The notes beneath the pieces are model-generated. The model saw only the letters and a list, made by a program, of their open reading frames with translations. It was not told the DNA's origin and did no database searches. 64,000 nucleotides of DNA, taken from the NCBI GenBank assembly GCA_011800155.1, contig CM022368.1, positions 1,860,001 through 1,924,000 of the forward strand, read 5' to 3'. This document shows, in pieces, positions 54,718 through 64,000 of the stretch; the first letter of the stretch is position 1; every line of letters starts with the position of its first letter. The position numbers and the translations under genes are program-made. This DNA comes from Flammulina velutipes (Eukaryota; Basidiomycota; Agaricomycetes; Agaricales; Physalacriaceae).

Positions 54718-56600
54718 CTCAGCTTATTTTGTGTCTTTTTGTCGAGACTTTCACTTTGTTGAGACTTTGATGCGCTTGTTGATAATCCGAGCGGAAAAGT
54801 CAATGGAAAGAGCATGCAGTTGAACATTGGAATACCTAGGCCTTAGGGCCATATCGAGGAGATATCATCTACTTAGCTTTGACCTTTCTCTTCTTCGGTG
54901 CTGCCTTGTCCGCCACAGCCTTTGGCCTATATTTCAATACGAATTTGCCCGAGTTCAAAAAGGCGTTTACACCACGGCCGAGCTAGACAAGGCGTCAATA
55001 AGGGCCAATCAACCAGCCAAAAGATCTGGAACTAGATACGAATTATGCCATTTCCCAGTGAGGATCGAAACTTGTGCGAAGACCTCCAAGGTGAGTAGTT
55101 TGCTGAACAGCTGCTCTATGAGGTCGATAGCGAGATGGCTTCCAGCGCCGAAGAAAGCTTGATTGGTGCATGCCAGCTTGTTGTTCACCGCTTTTCCTCG
55201 GAAGAGGCTCCGCGCTTGGTCTACGGTGAGTTTGCCAGGATGTCTGTTGCCACGCGTCAAAGGGAAAAGGGCGGATCAATTTTCTGTACCATCACCCTTA
55301 TGGGGATAATTCGAACATTGTACCGACGTCGTGCTCGTCGGCGTCGGTACGATAACGCCGTGGCGTGAGCAACTCATGAATTGTAGGGGCTCTAAATACA
55401 ATTCCCCGTAGTTACCTACGCGGAATACAGATCATACACAGTATCTCGACATGGGAAAGAAAAGGTTCCGGCTAGCGTAGCCACAGCTATTCATGACCCA
55501 TGAAACAAATATATCTATTTAGGCATATAATGTTTAGCGGTGGGTGCGGTGGCAGGGAGATTGAAAAGTAAGTATTATGCGGCAAAACAATATGTACGCC
55601 ACGACTCATGATCAGTTTGTCTTGTGCAGGTATCAGGAATCCGTCGACTTCCTGTTCTGCTACGCATTTACATGCGGTCCGTTGTGATAAGACGGTCCAA
55701 TTATCGTGCATGTAGTGACCTGTTACATGCATCTCCTTCTGGCCGACGACATATACCTTACGCAGTAAGTACTAAGATGCATTGTCAAACTCTACCCAAA
55801 CTCCCTATTACTGGGTCTGGGTTTCTCTTCCGGGACAACATCCTAGAAGAATGCCATCATGACAGCGGAAGAGCGATGGCACCTGAACTCGGACTGTATA
55901 CTGACATGCGCATTGCGCACTATGTATCTTCCCCGGCTGTTTGTTCATTTTGGTCGACCTCAGCTCTGGAGCCTCATCGACATCGGTCACACTGAATGAT
56001 TGTGCGTTTTCTACCATGTACGTACCCTTGATTTTAATAAAATGAAACTCAACCGTTCCACAAACTCGTTGAATGCCCCGGAGCCTGAGATTGGGAAATT
56101 GGCTGCTTACTTGCGCTAGTTGGAAGTATCAAACTCTAGTTGAGCCTTTGTTTTCCCATAATTTTATCAGTCCTTGCCTTGAGGCCTTGAGGTGCCCCAC
56201 AATAATTATACCATGAGACGTTCGGTCTTATTTCTTCGGCGGAGTACATCTTCAATGCGACTTTTGGCAAGTGCCCGTTTGTCGAACGCCTTTTGTTGAC
56301 CCTATCATTCATGGAGTTCTTAGTACAGGTGGCACGATGGTAATGCTTCGGTTGTGATAGTTTTCACTCCAGGAGGCTTACAATTTACATCGCTTGGTTC
56401 GAGATCCAGCCTATAGATGACTAGGCCTGTGAACGAAATTAATGGGAGAGCATAGCGTGAGGCGACAATTGCCCCCGATCCATTCGGTCACGGAAGACGG
56501 CACTTGAAGAATATTTCACTAGCAAATAAGTATTGGCAAGAATACAGCGGTTCCTATAAACTTTAGTAGTACATTGATGATACCGTGAGTGGCTATACGT
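54718..56600. other. 1.9-kb stretch without a recognised gene
   Basis: The only protein-like piece is on the plus strand at about 54840-54990. There a frame after an ag acceptor reads GDIIYLALTFLFFGAAL and on to FNTNLPEFKKAFTPRPS before a stop, which looks like one membrane segment plus a short tail. No start exon was found. At 55010-55260 the minus strand reads KLTVDQARSLFRGKAV and HLAIDLIEQLFSKLLT, perhaps a gene remnant. From 55370 to 56600 nothing convincing was seen. Confidence 0.4.
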
Positions 56601-57648
56601 TTAATCGCTATCACTGAAGGTGACATGGTCGTCTTCATCCTGATCATCGTCCTGGTGCGTTCTGTCGTATTGACTGATATCGACAGACACTGTTCCTTCC
56701 TCCAATAATGTCTCGTCCTCAAGATTGCGATTCTTTTCAAAGAGTTGTCTCCCTATGGACAAAAAGCAGTGAGCTACAAAAAGGGCATGTATGATGGTTC
56801 CAAGTACCTGACAGACGCGTGCCGATCCTTTTCCATTCTTCGCGTTCTTTTGGGGTGAGGGCTTTTGCACGTTCATCTTCTTCTCTCTGTCGTTTCTTCG
56901 CCTGCTCTGCGTCGAACCTTACTTTCCAAGCAGTGAAGGATTCGACAGTAACAGGAGTTCCGCGTGTTTTAGCCTCTTCTTCCTGTATATCAGAGCTCAG
57001 CGATGTAGAACGATGCATGGAGAATGGTGCTGAACCTCTAAAGCGAGTCGTTCCTTCTCGTCCTCTTCTTTCTGGCGCTGAACCTCTCTTTCGCGTACTA
57101 GGGAAGACAATTGTTCACGCAGATGCGATACAAGTGTGAAAGTCATCGCCATTCCAAGATTCTCCTCTCCCTGGTAGTGTTGAGACCTCTTAGAAAATCT
57201 GCATTATTGACCGAAGACGCACCACATTTTTGAGCTCTGAGAGTAATTGAGATATTTCATCTTCATCCAGCTCTCCGTCAACAGGATCCAAAGACAGTAC
57301 AGGCAAGCTATCGGGGTAGCTATCCGGATACGAGACGCGCAAGGAGACCCGGACTAGGCTGAATTAATGAATCAGGTCCATGCAGACCAGAGGTGGCGTA
57401 CGAGGGTTTTCACCGTCGGCTAAATCATCGGGCTCGGCATCGATCTGGATATCCTTGTCGGAGAGCTCTTGTGTGAGACTTAGAGGTGGTAGTATCGAGA
57501 ATTAGCATGCCACTGACTGGTAAGTTCTGTGGGATAAATCGACTCGAGAACCTGTTGCATGAATGTGAGAAATAAGACTAGACTCTGCTTTGCAAGAGAT
57601 AAGTGTATAGTTGACCTCGAATTCTTCAAGTAAAACGTCTGAGGACAT
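56601..57648 (-). CDS. GIR2: RWD-domain protein GIR2/RWDD1
   Basis: A minus-strand gene starting MSSDVLLEEFE, then VLESIYPTELT in the next exon. That is the RWD-domain opening. SYPDSYPDSLPVLSLDPVDG (the YPxxxP turn), LDEDEISQLLSELKNV and LGMAMTFTLVSHLREQLSSL follow, then a charged coiled coil and the family signature RGTPVTVESFTAWKVRFDAE with LSGRQLFEKN, and an acidic end HVTFSDSD. Gir2 binds the GTPase Rbg2 and the Gcn1 surface on ribosomes, damping Gcn2 signalling in yeast. The start is 76 bp from the divergent bS21m gene. Several introns of about 50 bp. Confidence 0.88.
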
Positions 57649-57724
57649 CGGGCAAAGTAAGGGTAAGAGACAGAAGGCGCTCGGCCGGCCATCAATTGCT
57701 CTTGCGACTTTTCGACGAGCCATC
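57649..57724. promoter_or_regulatory. 76-bp divergent promoter region
   Basis: This is the gap between the start codons of GIR2 (minus) and bS21m (plus). Both promoters must be shared or overlap the neighbouring coding exon. No TATA box is seen. Confidence 0.5.
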
Positions 57725-58343
57725 ATGTCCTCGCACCTCTTTCGACAGCTCATTCGTCCGTGTCTCCAACAGCCAATAGTCTGTCCCAGACTTTTCTCCT
57801 CGTCGCCATGCGCTGCGTCTCGCACGCCACTATACAACCCCAGCCCTAATTTCCACAACATGATACCTAATTCGCCAAAAATCGAACCGGAAGAGCTTCT
57901 AACGAAAGACATGACCCCGGAGGAGGCGAACATTGCGAAGTGGAGAGAATATTCGCGTATAGCGTACGGATCTCTCAGGGAGAATCCGGTTCCCGATGCA
58001 TACAGCGGTTCGTTCCTCCACCTCGCTTCAAAGTTCCAGTTCTGAATTCTTCTAGGACGCGCCGTACGCATTAGTCCGACACAAGGTGTTCTGGCGGCCT
58101 TCAGTAAATTGAACAAAATTATGCAGACCAACTCGATTAGGAGAGAATTCGAACAGACGAAACGGCACGAAAAGAAAGGTGTCAAGCGTCGCAGACTCGC
58201 AAGTGAAACTTGGCGCAGAGTTTTTGCACACGAGGTACGTTTCCATTCTGCGAAAAGACATCATGGGCTTCAACTAATACCTCGCTTTTCAGGTTCGCAG
58301 GAGCGTACAACTGGTCTCCAAAATCCGGAGTCGTGGAGCATAA
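57725..58343 (+). CDS. MRP21: Mitochondrial small ribosomal subunit protein bS21m
   Basis: Three exons. Start MSSHLFRQLIRPCLQQPIVC with RLFSSSPC, a clear presequence. A variable region follows (PEELLTKDMTPEEANIAKWR), then the S21 domain: VLAAFSKLNKIMQTNSIRRE, FEQTKRHEKKGVKRRRLASE, TWRRVFAHEVRRSVQLVSKI and the end RSRGA. The KKGVKRRRLASE block is diagnostic for the S21/MRPS21 family. The Met at 57725 is chosen because it begins the targeting sequence. The frame also runs upstream without Met problems, but into the GIR2 region. Confidence 0.9.
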
Positions 58344-59689
58344 CGTATGCTCAGAATCATAGATATATTTAATATTGTTGGTCACTCGTATTCATCGAAC
58401 TTTCAAACCGATCGTACCGAGTCCTGCAACGCTGGTATCGGCTCGCATAACCTCTCTCTCTTAGCGCCAAACATACACGAGGTCGAAACGCCACATCCAA
58501 GCAGCCTAGCTCATTTGACTTTACTGGTAAGCATCCTTCAACCCCCTTCTCATGGCTGTAGAATCTGGGACAGCGGTAACTTATCGATCTTCTATACGTC
58601 TCTCGTGACTATTTAACGTACCCCACACCTCATGTTTGCCTCATTTCAGATCCTCGCACTTCCTCGCACCGGGTTTTTCAATTCAAACAACATGTTTGAC
58701 CTTGGCGGCGCTGCAGGGAATGTCCAAATCCTACGTCAGACTCTCGCCGGACCTTTTTATCTATAGACACGAAGCTCAACTTCCTGCACGTGCGGTTAGC
58801 TTCGGAGTGACAATACAGTGTTTGGGCTACACCTTATGAACGAGGCTGCCACGCATCGCCTTTATAACTCGTATTGAACGTCCCACAGGATCAAATAGCA
58901 GGGATTCGTGCCACTTTTCTACCCTCCCACAAACCATGTGCCACAATGTTCGTAACCGTCCGCATTTCCTATTATTATTGTTGAGCAGTGCCTTTAGATT
59001 ATCGATGGACGATATCATACGGAGTGTGGGCATTTTTACGCCATGGCTACGCGGCAACAGGACTGTCTTCGTCCCCATTGCCTTTTTAGCAGTCGACATG
59101 CACATCCAATTGGTACGAGCAGTATCAAATACAATGTCTCCCACATGATAGCTGAAGGATTAACAGGGTGCCGGTCGCCCAATTGCATACGTTTGATGTC
59201 TTTGCCTGTACGAAATCCCATCAGAGTCAGTCCTACCAAATGCTCGGATTGTAGGAACATATTTGGCCGCCTCGGACAGGGACAACAAGGATAGCCTCCT
59301 CGTCGACGCTGCTTTCATCCCTTTTTGGATCCATACAAATTATGATACCCTACATTTTCTGTGCGAACGTTCTCTCCCTCTATCATTATGCATCTTTTTT
59401 TCTTCATATCTCGCGCTGCAGATACGTAACATTTCTCGAGAGTAACCAATCTATCTACCTGTGAATTCGACTTGCTCTTTGCAAGCCAAGTGCGTATGCA
59501 TGTGTCATTGATGATTCGACGATATCGCCGGTTTTGGTAACTCTTGTTCATTACCAATGTCCTTGATCCCATTTGCGAGTCCCTTGTCTTCCAAAGACCT
59601 TGTCCTGTATACGGCTCAAGAGGTCTCAGAACGCTATATATCATTGCGTAGGGAATGATTCCACTCGTTTTTTCCAACATTTTCCAGTC
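58344..59689. other. 1.35-kb stretch without a recognised gene
   Basis: Short frames exist on both strands, but none reads like protein over more than a few dozen residues, and no chain of exons could be assembled. No tRNA or repeat was seen. It may hold the 3' end of bS21m and the promoter of the gene at 59690. Confidence 0.45.
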
Positions 59690-61247
59690 ATGCGCGGCAC
59701 TTACAACATCCAGTCGTACATCAACTCTTGCCAATTACCCGAGCTCAAATTAGGACCCGGCGCGCCTCTTGCGCCACCACTTGGTCACAAGAGTCATACC
59801 AATCACTTACAAATCACTGCGGAACGCCCACGACGCTTAGAGCAGGCCACGAGTACGTTCAAAGATATGGATTTTGTGCACGCATGTGAGTGTAGCCGGT
59901 TCTTCGAGAATAATGTCGCTGCTGAAAGTCGGCCTTAGGGATCGCACGAAAATTTCCAAAGGTTCCCTTGAACGCGGAAGATGAAGACGAAGAGCTAGGA
60001 GAGAACTTGACTCTGCCATCGGGTCCCATGCAGTTTAGCGGGAGAGGCGCGTGGCGCAAACCTGTCGAGGATCTGCATAAGTAAGATTAAGTTCGGAAAT
60101 ACCTTCATAATATACTGACTGATGACAGACTCGGTGACTGGCTTGGTATGATGCTTTCCACTACATACCCTGGACACTGCTTGATGTGTTTTATTCTGCC
60201 ATCTGTCTAGAGGACCTACCAATTGTTACCGTTCAGCGCCTTCTACACTTAGTCGAGGCCGATACTCTGCGTTGGCGCTTCAAACGAGTTCACGAGAAGG
60301 ATCCCGATCAAGATATATTCCAGTATTTTATGTGGACATACGGCCAAAGTGGAGCATCGACCCCTCTCAGCCAAGAAAGTATGGAACAGATCGCGACGAA
60401 GTCAGTCATTGTGGCGTTCCAGCCTCCTTGGATACTCTCACGCGCCGACATGGAGCAATTTTCCAAAGCTACAGTGAGATATCTGATCATTGAGAGACTT
60501 GATTCGCTGACCTCCGCTAAGTTTATCAACTTGGAATCGAACGACATGTCGAGTAAGGATCGTTTATGGGGCAAGGTACCTTTCTTCTTTATCCTGTTGA
60601 AACTATGCCTGACCCTTCTGGTTTGAGTTATGGGACATATGTGTCCGGAACGATATTCATTACTTTGTTTTAACTTCTTACGAGCAATGGATCTTCGGGG
60701 TATTTTCTCGTCGTAAGCTTGCTGTGTGCTACGAATGATCTGCTCTTATTGATGCCTCTTTCTAGACTGGGACACCGGCTGCATCAGCAACGTATTCGAG
60801 TATAACTCGCATGGACCATCCGTGACCGAATGCCTCGTTTATTGGATCGCAAGCGCCATGCGTCTAAACACTAATCTTATACTTCCAAAGGTATGACACA
60901 CTCATTGTGGTGGATTATGTGCCCTCAGTCTATGTATAGGGTTCTACGATTCTTCTAAAGCCGTTGGTCAGACCACCTGCGTACGAGGAGGAGTTGAAAC
61001 ATATTCCAGATGCCTCGGAATCCAATTGGACTGGCCAAAGCGATGGTCGGTTTGGGCTTTGTCAACTGGTTGCAAAAAATCTGACCTACTTTCAGACGTT
61101 GCGTCTTCTGCCGGCTATTATACCGCCTCTGTCTCTTCAAAAGTTTCTGATGGCGGCGTATACCCCACCTCTGCTCCAATCAACAAGCAGCCAAGGGATA
61201 CGGAATATATCAGATGGTGGACGATTGAACAGCTTAGAACTAAATAG
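59690..61247 (+). CDS. Uncharacterised fungal protein
   Basis: A plus-strand gene of about seven exons starting MRGTYNIQSYINSCQLPELK, then LGPGAPLAPPLGHKSHTNHL, RPRRLEQATSTFKDMDFVHA, WIARKFPKVPLNAEDEDEEL, EDLPIVTVQRLLHLVEADTL, LWDICVRNDIHYFVLTSYEQ, and VTECLVYWIASAMRLNTNLI. The last coding piece reads SAGYYTASVSSKVSDGG and RDTEYIRWWTIEQLRTK before a TAG at 61245. The blocks (ordered helices, WI/WW motifs) look conserved rather than random, but I know no function. The 3' end is doubtful: see the separate entry for a possible further exon at 61327-61434. Confidence 0.68.
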
Positions 61248-61326
61248 AACTAAGCGCAAACATACCCAGAAAAAAGGTTAATTTGCTTCCGTTTGAAAAT
61301 TTGCTTCCGTCTGCGTTCCTGCGCAG

Positions 61327-61434
61327 ATCAATGATACCTTCGGGGCTCAGGGACATCGTGGCGTACGACTTATGCAGGCACCACAGGGTCGCGTTATGAA
61401 GCCTTTTGTGACAACAAAGAAAGGCGACCAGTAA
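61327..61434 (+). other. Possible orphaned terminal exon
   Basis: After an acceptor (cctgcgcag), an open stretch reads INDTFGAQGHRGVRLMQAPQ and then GRVMKPFVTTKKGDQ before a stop. It would continue EQLRTK of the preceding gene in perfect sense, but the required donor is TA, not GT. A direct 10-bp duplication (tagaactaaa/tagaactaag) lies exactly there. Confidence 0.4.
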
Positions 61435-61574
61435 GTATGATAGTCAGTTATGCGACCAACTATACATGATCCAACCATGTTCGTGTCGCACCAGCATAGA
61501 TTGGTATGTACTGAGGAATAATTTTTTTACTTATTGAAGCGAAGACGAAAAATTCGAGTGTTGTAGATATACAT

Positions 61575-62986
61575 TCACGCTTCAATTTGGCCAGCCTCTA
61601 TATCCCCTCCATCACTGGGTTTCTCTGCAGAGAGGGGAGAGAACGAGCCGTGCGTTGAGTTGGGTGTTAGTCCTGGATGGATAACAGGCGTATGGACAGA
61701 AGCCGAAGGCACAACTGGGGCAGCAGTAGTGGACATGGTGGCTACCTCGCTGAATGGCCGGTACAGCGGATCTCTTGGGGAAGTCGTGGTGGGAGGAGGT
61801 ATCTAGAAAAGAATAAATCTTTGTGCTGGAAGAGAAAAAGGAAGTTTACTTGTGACAGATTTATCAAATAAGGATATGTGGACATGTCTTGCACGCTGTA
61901 GAACTCCAAAAGGATTCTCAGGCATTCTAATCCTCACGATCAGACCCGCAAAGAGTGGAAATGAGATGAAGGTACCTGATAATTCAAGGAGTTCACTCTC
62001 CGTCAGGCCAAAGTGCTGTAAAGCAAATCTCGAACGTTCAGGCGACGATGGCTTGTGAGTGGGCGGAGTCGGTAGAGAAGCCGAGGGAGCGGTGTAGGAT
62101 GTTCGCGCATCTAATGAAAGCGAATTGGGCCCATCCGAGAGCCGCTGAGCTAAGATAAAGCAGGATGCCGCAATAATGCGAGTGGAAAATAACACGCATA
62201 GCGGTGTGCGATACCTAGACGGCATTAGTGTCTCAACAAAGAAGCCTTCATGTATCTCTCACGAGTCGTGAGCTATGGTCCAGGCAGTTTCCTGCACCCC
62301 GAAGTCCTCTTCGTATTTGAAGAAAAGGTCCACTAAAGCGCTATGTGGATTTTCTACCCTGAAGTCAAAGCAGAGCGCTTCCAGGAGGACTTCCTCGGTC
62401 TGGAGGATAACCAATTGGCATGTTTCCACTTCCTGCGGCAAATCGTATAAGAGCATACACCGGTGAAAAGCTCCCGACCTTGCTATCTTCCGGGATATCT
62501 GCGACATCCTTTCCCTCGATCTTGGACTGACAAACGCGCGCAACGTCGCGAAGTTTGCGGCCACATTCTTCGGTTTTTGTAGCCAAGAATATACAGGCTG
62601 CAGCAACATCCTAAATCACGCTATCTCAAGATTGATTCACCGGGCGCTAGCAGGATAGAGCTTACTTGACGATGGAAATCTTCAAAGGCGAAACGCATGT
62701 AGAACCGATGAAACCAAGTGGCTGCCGTGAACATGGCGGGTACGGGGCTACGGAATTAAGACTAGGCAGCTGACAGTGATAAAGAGAACCCTTACAGCTG
62801 CAGGGAAGAACCGAGGCGAAAGAGAAATTCCACGCCCCGAGCACGATCGTAGAGTTGACGTTCCAAAGGCCACATAGATGGCGTCGCTCGTAGTGCAGAT
62901 ACAGGAAAAATCCATTGGTCAGTGCCTTCAGACGTTGAATCAAAAGCAGCAGATTCTTCTCGCGTTGACACAGTGCCTTTGCGCAT
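61575..62986 (-). CDS. Transcription-type cyclin (Ctk2/cyclin K-like)
   Basis: A minus-strand gene of about six exons. The first in-frame ATG (62986) gives MRKGTVSTREESAAFDSTSE, then DQWIFPVSALRATPSM and RQLYDRARGVEFLFRLGSSL. Cyclin box 1 is MFTAATWFHRFYMRFAFEDF, LATKTEECGRKLRDVARVCQ. Box 2 is EEVLLEALCFDFRVENPHSA, AWTIAHDS, YRTPLCVLFSTRIIAASCFI. A Ser/Pro/Thr-rich tail ends EAGQIEA. The W-FP opening and LLEALCFDF are typical of cyclins K/T/C/L and Ctk2, partners of CDKs that phosphorylate the Pol II tail. The exact CDK partner is an inference. Confidence 0.82.
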
Positions 62987-63063
62987 TTTCGTGACCACTG
63001 AGCAGAACCAGGACGTCACGGCCCCTGATGAAGATTTTCATATATTTATTTTTTAAAAATAAC

Positions 63064-64000
63064 CTAGTACTTACTGGATATAAACTTACGCACGACCTTG
63101 GCATAACAATGAGATACAAAATGCATAAATGGCTGTGGGGCGGAACCTGAGGCTGTTTCGAAGAGTAGTACTACATATAATTATTCGTATTTCGTCGTTT
63201 GATAGAGAGGAAGGGATTTGAGAGAGGGAAAGGATAAGTAACTTGACAAATGCATAACCTCGCCGGTGATAAGCAGACGTCTCGGTACGACTAAGGGTGC
63301 GCCGTACGTCACCGAGTCATAGTTTAGATGAATCTCGTCACCCATCAAGATGCGTTGGCCCCGGAATCTGGCCTTGCCACCGAGGCCTCGTGGTGGGGTA
63401 TCATGATGCACACCATAAGAAGAAAGTCAGCGACCAGTGTTCCCTTGCGATTGATTAGCGGAACGGCAGGCCGAGCAATAGTTGTCGATGTATCGATCTG
63501 TGATTCCTCAGTTACATACCACAGCAACGGCTTCAAAAGCGTACCATATTGCTCTGGGAATTGACGCCTGGGCGGAAGTGCGTTAGTGGATACCAACTAG
63601 AAGCCAAACGCGTCCTTACCTTTGCCAACAAGTATCGCGACATTTCGGGCCACAATTGGAAGGATGGGCGGCGCTAAACTTGCACCAACGATCGTCGCAA
63701 TAAATCTATCGAGTGTCAGTTTTGACAATTAGAATGGCGCGAGACAGACCATCTCGTCCTCCTGAAGAGGACATCATTAGTACACATCATTACACGAAGA
63801 CCCATAATTAACGTACCAGACGTTCGATGTGGCCACACCGTCTAAAACAGTTCTGAACTCTTAATAGAAATGTCAGAGAAGCGAATCGGTGTCGAACGAT
63901 GTCACGTACTGACGCCAACGACACATAGTGAGCGATGATATCGAGGAGACGCAGTGGTAACACAAGAGTAGGTAGCGGGGTGCTGAAAGGACCAATCCAG
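63064..64000 (-). CDS. C-terminal part of a multi-pass membrane protein
   Basis: Minus strand, running off the right edge, so the 5' part is missing. Exons read (in coding order) WIGPFSTPLPTLVLPLRLLD, IIAHYVSLAS, FRTVLDGVATSNVW, FIATIVGASLAPPILPIVAR, NVAILVGKG, RQFPEQYGTLLKPLLW, STTIARPAVPLINRKGTLVA, DFLLMV, FRGQRILMGDEIHLNYDSVT, YGAPLVVPRRLLITGE, then AKVVRKFISSKY and a TAG at 63064-63066. Hydrophobic stretches suggest several membrane passes. I cannot name the family. Five or more short introns. Internal joins are tentative. Confidence 0.55.

Noticed and set aside
55624..55995. 123-residue plus-strand frame
   Set aside because: There are no recognisable motifs, the composition looks random, and no flanking exons could be joined.

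Overview
The window is nuclear DNA from a filamentous basidiomycete, most probably an Agaricomycete. Genes are dense and on both strands, most protein genes are cut by many introns of about 45-60 bp, intergenic gaps are short, and several families are typical of mushroom-forming fungi (a many-exon P450, a multi-pass membrane family, an OTT_1508-like deaminase, a Tad-like LINE). All exon joins were read by eye, so outer boundaries are firmer than internal ones.

Layout. 1-5.9 kb: 3' part of the TFIIH helicase gene RAD3/XPD, the tiny RNA polymerase subunit gene RPB12, a cytochrome P450 and a mitochondrial TPR-like protein. 6.0-18.2 kb: small, mostly mitochondrial or housekeeping genes (class-V PLP enzyme, PTC7-like phosphatase, mL58, DNAJC9-like, PAP2 phosphatase) with copies of one tRNA gene, tRNA-Asp(GUC), in the spacers. 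Eight copies look intact and two are broken. Six of the ten form a tandem array at 16.7-18.2 kb, and every copy has a different intron at the 37/38 position. 18.4-29.3 kb: two SMC6 genes in inverted orientation around a small conserved gene and BCKDHA. The first SMC6 has normal ATPase motifs. The second keeps an open frame, the Walker A and the hinge, but has lost the Walker B glutamate and has an altered ABC signature. 29.4-43.0 kb: DPH5, an F-box protein, a multi-pass membrane protein, a SET-domain protein, an SDR, and two unrecognised proteins, one of them clearly low-complexity. 43.0-52.2 kb: accessory region with a 100-bp minisatellite, an orphan ORF, a full-length but frameshifted LINE, and an SRPK-like kinase pseudogene. 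52.3-64 kb: OTT_1508-like deaminase, GIR2/RWDD1 divergent from mitoribosomal bS21m, an unrecognised protein, a transcription-type cyclin, and the 3' end of a membrane protein cut by the window edge.

Taken together, most genes serve core gene expression, genome maintenance (XPD, SMC6) and mitochondria. The most unusual content is the paired SMC6 genes with one probably ATPase-defective member, and the tRNA-Asp expansion with near-constant exons and unrelated introns. No CRISPR, rRNA or organellar DNA was seen.
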